64,000 nt of DNA, taken from positions 1,922,001 to 1,986,000 of the forward strand of contig JACONQ010000005.1 of NCBI GenBank assembly GCA_014281115.1. Direction: 5' to 3'. This document shows, one piece after another, positions 47,667-57,825 of this stretch. The translations under genes were made by a program, and so were the position numbers. The notes under the pieces were generated by a model, which ran no database searches, was not told where the DNA came from, and was given only the letters and a program-made list of their open reading frames with translations. How positions within the stretch are numbered: position 1 is the stretch's first letter; every line of letters begins with the position of its first letter. The DNA comes from Laburnicola sp. R22_1 (lineage: Eukaryota > Ascomycota > Dothideomycetes > Pleosporales > Didymosphaeriaceae).

Positions 47667-48722
47667 ATGGCGACACGAAAACGCAACGAATGGCTCGACC
47701 CCGACGAAAGCGACGAAGAAGAGCACACCCACGAACCCGAAGACGAGAGCCGCTCACGCCTGCTAAAATCCACAAAACGCCGCAAAGTAACCCACACCCC
47801 AGAGTCCGACTCGGAAGACGCAGCCGACAACGACCCCAACAGCGACGACAACAACAATGCCATGAACGACGGCGAAGCAGACATCTCCACCTCCACCTCC
47901 AACCCCCACCCCCTCGACACCCCCGCCGCCGAACTCGCCCGCCTCGAAACCCTCGCATCCACCCTCCCCACCGACCTAAAGCTCCACTCCGGCCCCCTCC
48001 CCGCCCCCTCCGCCCCCAAAAAAGACAAATCCGGCGTCATCTACCTCTCCCGCGTTCCCCCCTTCATGAAGCCCACCGTCCTCCGCACCCTCCTCACCCC
48101 CTACGGCCCCGTCAACCGCATCTTCCTCACGCCCGAACCGACCTCCGCCCGGCACCAGCGCCTCCGCACGGGCGGCACGCGCCGCAAACTCTACCTCGAC
48201 GGGTGGGTGGAATTCGTGTCCAAAAAGGACGCCAAGTTCGTCGCCGAGCATCTCAATGCGCAGACGATGGGCGGCAAGAAGCGCAGCAGGTGGCACGATG
48301 AGGTCTGGAATGTCAAGTATTTGAGTGGCGTCAAGTGGGCGCATTTGGTGGAGCAGATTCAGAATGAGAATGCGGAGAGGGTGGCGAGGTTGAGGGTGGA
48401 GATTGCCAAGGGGAAGAAGGAGAATGCGAGGTTTTTGGAGAATGTGGAGAGGGGGAAGATGATTGAGGGGATTGCGAGTAAGAGGAGGGAGAAGGGCCAG
48501 GTTGTGCATGGGCGGGATGAGGAGGTGGAAGTGGAGGGGAGGGGGAGCAGGGAGGGGAACAGCCGAAGCCGAAGAAGGAGAGGAGGAGCCATTTCAAGCA
48601 GAAGGAGATGCGGACGAAGGCGGACAAGAAGCCCGAGCCTGGGCAGGATGTGCAGAGGGTATTGGAGTCCATCTTCTAAGGGTGCTCTACAACCTCACAC
48701 ATGCATGAATTGCCATGTGTAA
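47667..48722 (+). CDS. ESF2: Pre-rRNA-processing protein ESF2 (C-terminal frame disturbed)
   Basis: Nucleolar RRM protein of the small-subunit processome (ABT1/Esf2 family). An acidic N-terminus is followed by the divergent RRM: GVIYLSRVPPFMKPTVLRTLLTPYGPVNRIFL ... YLDGWVEFVSKKDAKFVAEHLNAQTMGGKK, and then the conserved WNVKYLSGVKWAHLVEQIQNENAER. After a G-rich run at about 48540-48550 the annotated frame becomes Arg-rich and unconvincing. The family-typical end (RSHFKQKEMRTKADKKP ... VQRVLESIF) is present in another frame and stops at 48679. One extra G in the run would connect them, so the true stop is probably 48679, by a sequencing error or a recent one-base loss. Confidence 0.85.
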   Translation: MATRKRNEWLDPDESDEEEHTHEPEDESRSRLLKSTKRRKVTHTPESDSEDAADNDPNSDDNNNAMNDGEADISTSTSNPHPLDTPAAELARLETLASTLPTDLKLHSGPLPAPSAPKKDKSGVIYLSRVPPFMKPTVLRTLLTPYGPVNRIFLTPEPTSARHQRLRTGGTRRKLYLDGWVEFVSKKDAKFVAEHLNAQTMGGKKRSRWHDEVWNVKYLSGVKWAHLVEQIQNENAERVARLRVEIAKGKKENARFLENVERGKMIEGIASKRREKGQVVHGRDEEVEVEGRGSREGNSRSRRRRGGAISSRRRCGRRRTRSPSLGRMCRGYWSPSSKGALQPHTCMNCHV

Positions 48723-48909
48723 AACTTAGTATAATATACGACCACTGTGATATCCCACGTAATGCCACGCATGATCGAACTGTGGACCAACCATAGCATC
48801 TTGTGCCATGAAATACATATGCTAATGCAGAACCATCAACTGGATAAACCCATACAGATGCTAAACTCCCAACGCCCAACTACCAGGGTATAATGCCAAA
48901 AGTCCTCCC

Positions 48910-49749
48910 TCAAATCGCCGTCCCCCGCTCGAAGCTTTCCCGAATCTCTGTCGTATACCGATTATAAAACCGGCCCAGCTTCTCGTTAAACTGCTTGTTC
49001 TTCTGGTTGATGTACGTGACATCCCCACCATCATCATCATTGATACCCCTCGCCGCCCTCGCCTTCAACCGTGCCCGTTCGCCCTTCTCCAAATCAGCCA
49101 CCAATTTGTCGACAGCCTCCTTACTCGGCTTGTGATCGTGGTTGTACGTTTCGTCGACCGGCGTGTTGACCCTCCCCTCCCCATCCACGGTATAAATCTC
49201 CCCCGACTCCGTCTCAACAAGCTGCAACAGCCCCATCTCGACCTGCCGCTGCAACCGCTCCGCCTTCCCCCTCGCGTACTCCTCCAGATCTGCGGGCCCC
49301 AGCTGCTTCACCTGCCGCTTGTACACTTTGTTCGCCTCGCCGCGATAGTCGGCGAATGCCACCCCGTTCCTGCTCCTTGACTTCTTGGCCAGGCGCTTGT
49401 CCCACGACTCGCTCTCTTCGACGGTGTAGTCCCAGTTGCGCTTGCGCTCGAAGTCGGGGTCGTCGGATTTGAGGAGCTTGTAGTTTGCTTTCTCGTTGGC
49501 GGATTGCAGCTTGGAGAGTTGGGCGAGGCGGGTGCTGCGGTCTTCGGCGTCGCGGACTTCCCGTTCGGTTTGGCGGCGTCCTGATTCTTTTTGGGACTGC
49601 AGGGCTTTGAAGCGCGCCATGCGGGCGGCGAGGGCAGCTTTGGCGTCGGCTGGAGGGTCGGCTGGAGGGGGTTCGGCACTGGCGGGGACGTCTGTCTGTG
49701 ATTCTGAAATGTCGGGCGCAGGTTCTTCTGCTCTTAAAGGTGAGGCCAT
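48910..49749 (-). CDS. SYF2: Pre-mRNA-splicing factor SYF2
   Basis: Spliceosome component of the NineTeen/Prp19-associated complex, 279 residues, single exon. After a Pro/Ala-rich N-terminus it shows the family pattern: RMARFKALQSQKESGRRQT, WDYTVEESESWDKRLAKK, FADYRGEANKVYKRQVKQL, and the C-terminal DVTYINQKNKQFNEKLGRFYNRYTTEIR. Mostly alpha-helical and coiled coil. It is convergent with ESF2 (230 bp apart). Confidence 0.92.
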   Translation of the reverse strand: MASPLRAEEPAPDISESQTDVPASAEPPPADPPADAKAALAARMARFKALQSQKESGRRQTEREVRDAEDRSTRLAQLSKLQSANEKANYKLLKSDDPDFERKRNWDYTVEESESWDKRLAKKSRSRNGVAFADYRGEANKVYKRQVKQLGPADLEEYARGKAERLQRQVEMGLLQLVETESGEIYTVDGEGRVNTPVDETYNHDHKPSKEAVDKLVADLEKGERARLKARAARGINDDDGGDVTYINQKNKQFNEKLGRFYNRYTTEIRESFERGTAI

Positions 49750-49952
49750 GGTGCGGGTTTACTGTGCGAATTCACAGTGTTGGGGAAGTGGTTCTAGAGA
49801 AAGTTGGAGAGTTGGAGACTGTTGCGCATGCCAAGTCCAAGTTCAGTGTTGACTTAGCGTTGACTTAGCGCTAGCTAATTCGGACTAGTGTCTGTAAGCC
49901 CAGCACGTGATTACCCTGCCCCTGGGGCCCCGGGCCCTAAAGGCTGACCACA

Positions 49953-51443
49953 TTGATAACGGCCCCTGATAATGGATGTGGAAGTCAGATTTATGCTTAC
50001 TTCGCTGAGCCCGCTTATATCTATGCCTACAGCTCAGCACGTTTCTCCGATTCCGCCTGGGCAGATCTCATCTCCTCCCCTCCACTCACGGACGAGTCGC
50101 CCTTATCATGCCGCGAAGACGTCGAAGAGCTTGAAGCTGTCACCTCTCATTTCTCTACACAGATTCATAATCTCTTCAATGCCTTGGTTGCCTGCCAAAG
50201 TTTAGATGCCAAAGCTGTCGGAGAGCTCAGTCCGTACCTTCACAGTGATGGTATTTTTCTGAAGGTCAACGTGGAGCTGCAGTCTTTCGATCGCCCTCTC
50301 TCCTGCCACCACCGGACGTACCATTCGAACCGGCTCATTCTCAAAGATCTGGATGCGCTACCTCAAGTGCCAGGCGTGACAAAGCTTCGGCTGCTTTCGG
50401 CACCTGACTACGGCGCCCTAGTCGGTTTCGCCAACGTGCGTCCCATCTCGCCGCGTGTGCCACTCGAGCTTTTGATGCGTCTGCCTGCCATTCAGGAGCT
50501 CGAATGCCCCTGGATTTGGGAACGTATGTCAATTGCGTTGCCGGGAGAGCCGATGCGTCACTACACTCGGCCGTGGGAGGGGCCTTGGAGAGACGCCCGC
50601 CATGACTTCGGTCGTGTAGCGTTGGAATTGAACGGTAAAATGCCTGCTTCGTTAAGGAGGGCGCGCTTGTGGTTTTGGACGTCTGGTGACGCGGACGAAG
50701 ACCAGAGCGTGCGGATGCCGAATCTCGTGCACCCTGCAGATGTTGACCCTGTATCACTCGGCCTACGTGCTTTTGCCTCACATCTCGAGGAATTGGAATT
50801 ACGCGCCTTTTTGATGCCCGAAGTTTTTGAAGCGCAGACACCTTGGTTCCTCATGAGACGTCTGCGCGTCGAATTTCATCCCTGGCGACCTGACGGTAGC
50901 TGGTATTTCGTTGGGCCACGTGGCGAGCATCCAAATAGCGAGGGCTTTCAGATACAAGGTGAACATTACCCCCCGGTGATTCCTACTGAGGATGATAAGA
51001 AAATGGACGACAAGTTCACGGATTATGAGGAAGAATGGTATGATGAAGGCGACAGGCGGCCAGATATGTTCCGCACGGAACCATCTGTGGACCGGACTGA
51101 ACCGCTTTTAGCCGCTTTTGCAAAGGCCCTGAAGCCTATCACCAGCCTGGAAGAGGCAGAATTATTTACTTATCTGAGTTGGTACCCTTCTGAAGAGCGA
51201 CAGTCCGAATACGAAGACGGAGCACCGTACGACGAAGGCGTTCACAGATGGGGTCTGAAGTACACCGCTGCAAAAGGTGAATCAAAGGGCTTGGTGGAAT
51301 GGCAAGTTGGAGATTGGCGACCGCATAGTGGCATCGTCGAGCTGTTCGAAGCTCTAGGCGGAGACAGTGGAGTAGAAGTCACATGGAAGGCTTTCGAATT
51401 CACGGAAGAAAGAACGCATGATGATCCCATGGCCTTCATTTAA
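49953..51443 (+). CDS. Fungal F-box/LRR-like protein, 5' end uncertain
   Basis: A long open frame of about 490 codons with LRR-like spacing of leucines (GVTKLRLLSAPDYGALVGF, IQELECPWIWERM, LEELELRAFLMPEV) and an acidic linker, typical of Pleosporales F-box-associated proteins. The frame opens at a TTG, not an ATG; the first in-frame ATG lies well inside the conserved part. An ATG at 49972 belongs to another frame. The true N-terminus is therefore probably in an upstream exon, or the start codon has been lost. The first visible residues (QIYAYFAEP) resemble the end of an F-box helix. Function unknown. Confidence 0.55.
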   Translation: MITAPDNGCGSQIYAYFAEPAYIYAYSSARFSDSAWADLISSPPLTDESPLSCREDVEELEAVTSHFSTQIHNLFNALVACQSLDAKAVGELSPYLHSDGIFLKVNVELQSFDRPLSCHHRTYHSNRLILKDLDALPQVPGVTKLRLLSAPDYGALVGFANVRPISPRVPLELLMRLPAIQELECPWIWERMSIALPGEPMRHYTRPWEGPWRDARHDFGRVALELNGKMPASLRRARLWFWTSGDADEDQSVRMPNLVHPADVDPVSLGLRAFASHLEELELRAFLMPEVFEAQTPWFLMRRLRVEFHPWRPDGSWYFVGPRGEHPNSEGFQIQGEHYPPVIPTEDDKKMDDKFTDYEEEWYDEGDRRPDMFRTEPSVDRTEPLLAAFAKALKPITSLEEAELFTYLSWYPSEERQSEYEDGAPYDEGVHRWGLKYTAAKGESKGLVEWQVGDWRPHSGIVELFEALGGDSGVEVTWKAFEFTEERTHDDPMAFI

Positions 51444-51848
51444 GCTTTAGGCGTAATATCGGGAATTAATCATCGCCCAGGGGAAGCGCCTTTTATCGTG
51501 CCATCTAAATCTCCCCAAATCACTCTTGAGCCAGCAGGTCCTGCTTGGGTCACGTCATGAGGCCATACTAAGGAGTAGTATAATTCTGGAATCTCAAAAC
51601 ATAACTTTTAGAGGAGGCATTGGAGTACAGCCGCAACTGCTCAAGCGCCTATCTCGGAGCTCTTTGGACTGTGCAAAACTATTTCATGAGCCGTCCACTC
51701 GAGGTATGAAGATTATTTTTTTACAACACAAATCACTACCAGCGGTATCATGCAAAAATAAGGATAGCCAAGAAAGTAATCACCCGAGATGCACCCTCAC
51801 TTCTCAGACAATACTTGACTACTAATTATTACAGGCTTTGGCCGAGGA
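51444..51848. other. Intergenic region
   Basis: 3' flanks of the F-box/LRR-like gene and the LysM gene. Nothing else seen. Confidence 0.4.
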
Positions 51849-53526
51849 TTAAGCTGGAACCGCAACACAATAATAATAGTCCAGCCAAATCATGTCACCA
51901 CAGTCAGCACTATCCACACCCAAGGCGGGATTCAATTGTGCAAGCTGGGAGACCGTCAAACCGTTGCGCTCTGCCAGCTTTCCACAGAAATCGCCACTGA
52001 CCGCCCGGTCCCATTTGGAGCAGTTGTTAGGCTGCCCTGGTTGTAGATACTCCATTGGAGGCTTCGTCGGGCCAGGAGCCGGCTCCGTCACGCCAGCCGT
52101 GTCTGTTTTAGTAGGCGTCTGACTGCTAGACACTCCAACGCAATACGCATATCCGAGGCAGTAATTTTGCAAACAATCCTGGCTGACGGCGGGGTTCCAT
52201 GCTAAAAATTGAGAACGCGAAATACCTTCATCTTCCGCCATTGTGTCGCAGTTATCACCGTCCTCTACAACATCCCATTGATTGCAGTCCTCCGGCTGAC
52301 CTGGGCGGGTGTCTGCGGGCGGTGTAGGCCTAGGCGTCCCCGTCCCTGTCTCCGTGCTTGTCGTTGTCGATGCAGTGTCAGTCACAGATGGCTTCTGGAG
52401 ATGCCACGATCCGCAATAGCGTACGCCTGTTTGGAAGGCACACGAAGGCGCGCACACGTCCCCGAGACCTGGATTCCATGCAGCAAAATCGTCGAGATCG
52501 ACGCCGTAGATGTAGCCAGCGAGAGCGCAACTACTATCCCATGTTGTTCCGTTTACGTCTATTTGATACCTAAGGTAATCATAGCCATTGAAGTAGTGGA
52601 CGCAATCGTCTCGAGTGCCAGTTGCGGCAGGCAGGTGCGTGTACCTGCTGTAAGGGGATGCAGTAGCATCAGGTAGACCAGTGAAGGGAACGCCGGTGAA
52701 CGTAGCGGACGGGTCAATCATTACAGTCATGTGACCTGGGCACCCTGAGTACGTATTGACTATCCACTTGTTAGCATACTTGACGTTGTTAGGGTCTCGA
52801 AAAGGGATATTTATTCACTTACTGTCTCCGACGGCCTGTACGCAGTAGCTCTTATCTGCAAAGAGATTCGTGCAGTTTTCATTAACGCCTAGGTTTAAGA
52901 AGAGGAAGTCCACCAGCAATATGGCGTACTTTAACGTCAAGGCGTTGCAGAAATCACCATGTTTAACCTCGTACCACTAGACGCAAGCCTTGTCAGATCC
53001 TTCTGCAGCATCAGTCGGTCTTAGTGCTGGAACCGTGGGTGTAATAGGAGGCACGCTGCCAGTAGGAGGTACAAACTTCCTTCCCGGCGCCTCCACGCAC
53101 ACTTCAGTGCCATTCATAGATGGAAGATTTAAGAAGGCCATGTTGATGATTGGGTTCCACGCACGAAACTGTGTCTAGGTAATATTAGCAGCAGCCGCAA
53201 TAGTAGAGCAGGTTTTATTAGTTCCCACAGTTACAGTAGTATATTTATTAGTAATGCACAAGGTGCCTGAGGTTAAGAAGTTTGCGTAGTACGCATTAAG
53301 ATTGTTATCTACTAGGAGCCACGCTGTACTAACTCCCTAAGACCTGGCAATGCTGTTGCAGTTATCTAAAGACTAAATAGTGTACGTTAACCCGTCACAC
53401 ACACTCTTAGTAGGCTGCGGTTCTATAGTAAAGTAGTTAATCGTCGTCGTTGTTACTAGCTTCCCGCCAATGTTGCAGCTCAATGTTATACTTTTGTATA
53501 GCGACTTACTAGTCACGATGGGTCTA
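51849..53526 (-). pseudogene. Multi-LysM chitin-binding protein (effector type), 5' part mutated and cut by a transposon
   Basis: Secreted LysM proteins of this type bind chitin. The 3' exon (52759-51849) is intact and holds three LysM-like modules (for example NCSKWDRAVSGDFCGKLAERNG and DCNQWDVVEDGDNCDTMAED), separated by Thr/Pro linkers. A 64-bp intron (52823-52760) joins it in frame (VGD then INTYSG). Upstream, the frame continues through about three more LysM modules but contains TAG at 52979-52977, 53177-53175, 53339-53337 and 53375-53373. Each replaces a codon where CAG would keep the module readable. At 53526 the gene meets the TIR of a Fot1-type element, and no start codon or signal peptide was found on either side. 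The intact 3' part may still be transcribed, but a secreted protein is unlikely. Confidence 0.8.
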
Positions 53527-55347
53527 CAGTCAACTCTCGTTATAACGATGTCCGTTTTAGCGATATCCTCGATATAGCGATATTTTTCGCTTGCACGGAT
53601 TCAACTCCACACAATCTACCCCTGTATCCGATATTCAATATCTAATACCACTTCAGCGCCAAGTATCGTTATAGAAGCTATGGGCCGCAAGGGGATATCC
53701 AATCATGAGAGGAAGGCTCTCCGCGCCTGGGCCTTCTCTCAGCAACCACAGCCACGACAGAAAGCTATCATCGCATGGTTTGAAGCTGAATTTGGCAGAA
53801 AGCTCTCCCAATTAACTGTATCTGAGTCTCTCGACGATCGCTTTCGACACCTCGACGCCCTACCTGCCTCCGCCTCCGGTACATCTATATCCGATACAGC
53901 CTACCGCTCACGAGCGGCTGCCTGGCCTCTGCTTGAGTCTATCCTGTATGAGTGGCAGCAGGGAATACAAGTGCGAGGGGGACTAGTATCAGGCGATATA
54001 CTTGCTGAGAAAGCTCGAGAGATCTGGCGTCAGATTCCAGCCTACCAGGGCCAGGCTATTCCTGAGTTCTCGTCTGGCTGGGTATCAAAATTCAAGCAGC
54101 AATATAGGATAGTAGAGGTTACACAGCACGGCGAGCAGAGCTCTGTACCAACGCAAACAGCAGCCGAGATGGTAGATGTACAGAACATCTGCATCCGATA
54201 CCCAGACAGCGATATATTCAACATGGACGAGACTGGGCTATACTGGAGGTGGGCAATATTAAGAGGGCTAGCTACTGCCTCAATGCCTGGTGTTAAGAAA
54301 GATAAAGCTAGGGTATCTATCATGCTCTGCTGCAACGCTACTGGTACTGAGCGCGTAGCACCATGGGTGATAGGAAAGTCAAAACAGCCTTGAGCTTTGC
54401 GAGGAGTTAATATATTAGCTATTGGCTGTGTCTGGGGGCCTCTAAGAAGGGCTGGGTAAACACATCTATTATGGCTGAGTGGCTTGCTGCATTCTATAGC
54501 TATATTGGCTTAAGGAAGGTTGTTCTTCTTATGGACAACTACTCGGCCCATTTTTCTGGCCTTTAACAATCGCCGCCTCTGTCCAATATCGCGATCTAGC
54601 TCTTACCAAAGAACTTAACAAGCATGTATCAGCCTCTTGATTAGGGTATCATCTAGAACTTCAAGACCTACTACTGGAGGCAGTGGCTAGCGTTCACGGT
54701 TAAACACTACAACCTTGGCCTTGATCCATTCAAATTTATGACGATTCTCTATACGCTCTACTGGATAGCTGAATTATGGCTGCTCGATATTAAGGATACT
54801 ACTATCCTACACTGCTACATCAAGAGCACGTGCATCCCGAAGAGGTGGCTAGATCCTAGCTCTGGACTTGATAGAGAGGAGCCAATAGAGAGTCTATATC
54901 AGGCTGCTGCCCAGGCTGGCCAGATCCAGGATCCTATGGCTATAGAGAACTTTCTCAATCCAGTAGATGAGGATTTAGAGGAGGAAGAGGAGGATACATC
55001 CCTACAGGATATCGTAGTTGCTCAGCTAGGGCTTGTTCAAGGATTAGAGGAAGAGGAGGAGGTGCTACCTCCTCCTGCTCTAAGCGTTGCAGAGGCTCTT
55101 CAGGCTGTACAGGTTCTACTCTGCTATCAGGAGTATCAGGAGACTGCAAAGTATGAGGATATATCCTATATGAAGCGGCTAGAGAGGTTGTTGAAAGCTC
55201 AGTCAATCAGAAGTATGAGGCAGTCAACAATTTCGGAGTGGCTGCAAGTCCGCCAAGACTAGCTTAATAATCATCGATTAAACGATATTTCGATATAACG
55301 ATAGAATTTGCTGTGCACGGATTAATCGTTATAACGAGAGTTGACTG
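53527..55347 (+). mobile_element. Fot1/pogo-type transposon inserted in the LysM gene
   Basis: TIRs of at least 23 bp are identical: CAGTCAACTCTCGTTATAAC on the left and its reverse complement on the right. TA flanks both sides (53525-53526, 55348-55349). Length is 1,821 bp. Inside the TIRs a second inverted pair rich in GATAT/CGATAT words follows. Its transposase belongs to a different branch from the four other Fot1-type copies (NMDETGLYW rather than NMDEKGF). Confidence 0.92.
53680..55262 (+). pseudogene. Fot1/pogo-family DDE transposase, heavily mutated
   Basis: Starts at ATG 53680. The N-terminus has the CENP-B-type HTH (SQLTVSESLDDRF, then AREIWRQIP ... FSSGWVSKFKQQY). The first catalytic Asp is in DIFNMDETGLYW. 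A TGA follows at 54391-54393, then a frameshift near 54437; the second Asp is in VVLLMDNYSAHF. Four further TAA/TAG codons are scattered to about 54655 (YQPLD, third Asp, is still visible). From 54738 the frame is open to the end, with an acidic C-terminal tail. Stops are again mainly TAA and TAG at positions suited to Gln or Trp. Confidence 0.85.
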
Positions 55348-55349
55348 TA

Positions 55350-55946
55350 TTAAAATACGGCGATCCTCCGCGCAACCGGAGTCGTTGCGCTAAGCAAGTA
55401 TCGCTGTCGCTCGGTCGGACTGCACCATTTGGGACTTCACTGAGGTAATTGAAATCAGACACTGTGGATGTGTTAGCTCTTCAACTCAGACGTGGTGTCA
55501 CCTGTTGGTGAGATACCCGTATAGGGCGGGGCCGAATTTTTTTCGGGCGACTAATGTGTAGGGTGAATGGTCAAGTTCTGCCCTACACCGATTAACTTAC
55601 GCCCCGACCTACCAGCTGACGTACGTTCAAGGCTCTTGAAGCACGCCTAACGCCCTTCATATGCGCAAAGCCCTTGACCTATGGTCAATTGGTACCTGAC
55701 CGCGGTCCACGATCTCAGCCTGAATAATACGCCTGGCGGTTGTAGTGGGCAGGTGGTGCATGAGACCAGGAGGCCTGGGGCGTACGGAGTTCAGCTTTCG
55801 AAATTTCGAAGAGTACTCTCAGCAATCTTATGTCAGTATTCGCTTCGAACTCCGACCACATGGCAGCTTTCAGCACCTCGTTATTTAAACTTCCACTGTC
55901 ATGATGTAGTATGGCACTAATCACTTCTCATCCGCATTTTTTCACC
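55350..55946. other. Remnant 5' region of LysM gene and chitinase promoter
   Basis: Before the insertion this stretch would have held the 5' end of the LysM gene and the upstream region of the chitinase. No intact signal-peptide exon for the LysM gene was found. An unsupported 69-codon minus-strand ORF lies at 55715-55924. Confidence 0.4.
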
Positions 55947-57595
55947 ATGAAGAGAGATCTAAGGAGGCTCTGGTTTGTTACCAGCTTCTTAGTTTGGCTT
56001 CGGTTGACTTTGGCCTTGCCCGGCGCGGAACGTTCTACACTCTTAGCACTGCCGGAGACTTGCCGTACTACTTTGTCGTAAGACGGTCGTTCTTACCCTG
56101 TGTGAGTTAGGCTCAAGTAACCACACTGACTGTATCCACAGACCCTTCGACTACTCCGCGAAGAGTCGCGATGAGTTTCAATTACTTCTGTGTCCAACAG
56201 ATAGTACCAACAATTTGCACCAGAGGGCTGGTATTAGCCCTGATTTGGGCGCGACTAGCCTGTCATCTTAGTTTGGTAGGCAGGTCGTCGGCGGCGAAGA
56301 CTATTCGTGTGGACCCGACCGTCCATGCAAGAACAAGGCATGCTGCCCAAAGGAGACTCTCCAATGCAACTACGGCGAGGAGTATTGCGGCACTTCAGGT
56401 ACTTCGCCTAACGAAGTTTGCTGGTCCAACAGCGAGGCCAAAGCTGAGTGTGGCAAGAATGCCGCTGAGCCCGGCAAAGAGTGCCCACTCAACGTCTGCT
56501 GTGGAAAATGGGGATTCTGCGGAATGACGAAAGATTTTTGCGACAAAGAGGATCACGGAGCTACAGGTGGGTGTCAGTCGAATTGTAATCAGCCCGGTCC
56601 CAAGAACAAGGCCGGAACGCAACTCGACCGCGTCATTGGATACTACGAGGCATGGTACGTCTATATGGTCTTCATTGATTTTCAATTGTTGACCTTTCAA
56701 CGGCACTTTCGAGAAAGAATGTCAAGGGATGGTAGGTCTGTTGTTGTCCACCGATTTTCTGAATTCTTACTGCATGCGTTAGCCACTGAAAGATATCCCC
56801 GTCAAGTCCCTCACCCATTTGTACTTCTCATTTGCATCCATCACACCTGGGGATTTGAACATCGTCGGCATGGATGGTCTACCTGCCAGCCTGTTCACCG
56901 AGTTCACCGACCTGAAAAAGAAAAATCCGGCACTGAAGACTATAATCGCGATAGGAGGATGGACATTCAACGATCCAGGTAGGCGCGACTAAGCGACAAC
57001 CTGGCCGATAGAGAATGGTTCTGAAAACATCATCGTCGACACGTCCAGATGGATGGACGACCTGCCAAACCTTGCCAAAGCGCGCGGCCAGCTCAAAGTC
57101 ATGCGCGAGCCGATCAGCTCGCGCTTCTACCACAACGACATATTCATCCAAGACATCATGAATCGCCAGGTCACATGCGTACACAACGTGCTCGACCAGC
57201 TCGACCGCAACATCCTCCCGGCCAAGCCGCCTCAGCCGGGGTTCCGAGCGTGGACGCCGCTGGATCTGGGGACCCAGTGGCGGACGCTCATGCGCGGCAA
57301 GTTCATCGAGGTGCAGATGAAGACGATGCGCGTCATCAATGAGTTCCTGCCATTGCTGCTGGAGCAGCATGCGAGTGATGCGGTCCGTCAGGCCGCGGAG
57401 GAAGACCCGAAAGATTCAGATGCCGTGAAGGCGAGTAAGCAGGCGAGACGGAATTTTATCGATGATATTGATGCGTTTAACGATGTTGTGAGGACGTTGC
57501 CGACTTGGAACAGGCCGTTCAAGGGGTCACGGAGGTCAGGGTGGGGAATTGTAATATTCTTCTCTAGTTCATCCTCTCGTTCGTGCGTAAGGTAA
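55947..57595 (+). pseudogene. Killer-toxin-like (subgroup C, GH18) chitinase, inactivated and internally deleted
   Basis: The N-terminal exon from ATG 55947 has a signal-peptide-like start (LRLTLALPGAERS). An in-frame TAA is at 56079 and a TAG at 56269. Between and after them are a degenerate N-terminal region and a clear hevein-type chitin-binding domain (CNYGEEYCGTSG, CCGKWGFCGMTKDFC). GH18 follows: VIGYYEAW, then LTHLYFSFASITPGD and KTIIAIGGWTFND. At about 56980 the sequence jumps to the C-terminal portion of the same protein type (WMDDLPNLAKARGQLK ... KFIEVQMKTMRVI). The segment with the catalytic DxxDxDxE motif is absent. One splice acceptor near 56690 could not be placed. Family members hydrolyse chitin and resemble the alpha subunit of yeast zymocin; this copy cannot be catalytic. 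Confidence 0.8.
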
Positions 57596-57825
57596 GTATT
57601 TCTCACGCTTTCTTGGCATGCGCTACTAGATGTAGCATGCCAAACCATAGTACCACAAAACCCGATATCGTGTAACCCATCATACCCCAAACTCCCACGC
57701 TATGCAAGCAAAATAGAAAACCCGGGCATCGCGCCTCATATCCGCAGCCCAAAGGTTCAAGAACATCCGCGCCTCGTTTTTCCCATCCCAGTGTAACACA
57801 CGATAGTCAGACTTTCGTCCTAGGA
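57596..57825. other. Intergenic region between convergent genes
   Basis: 3' flanks of the chitinase pseudogene and KIN17. Nothing else seen. Confidence 0.4.

Noticed and set aside
52209..52676. Plus-strand ORF of 155 codons
   Set aside because: Antisense to the intact LysM exon, whose Cys pattern and linkers identify the true strand.
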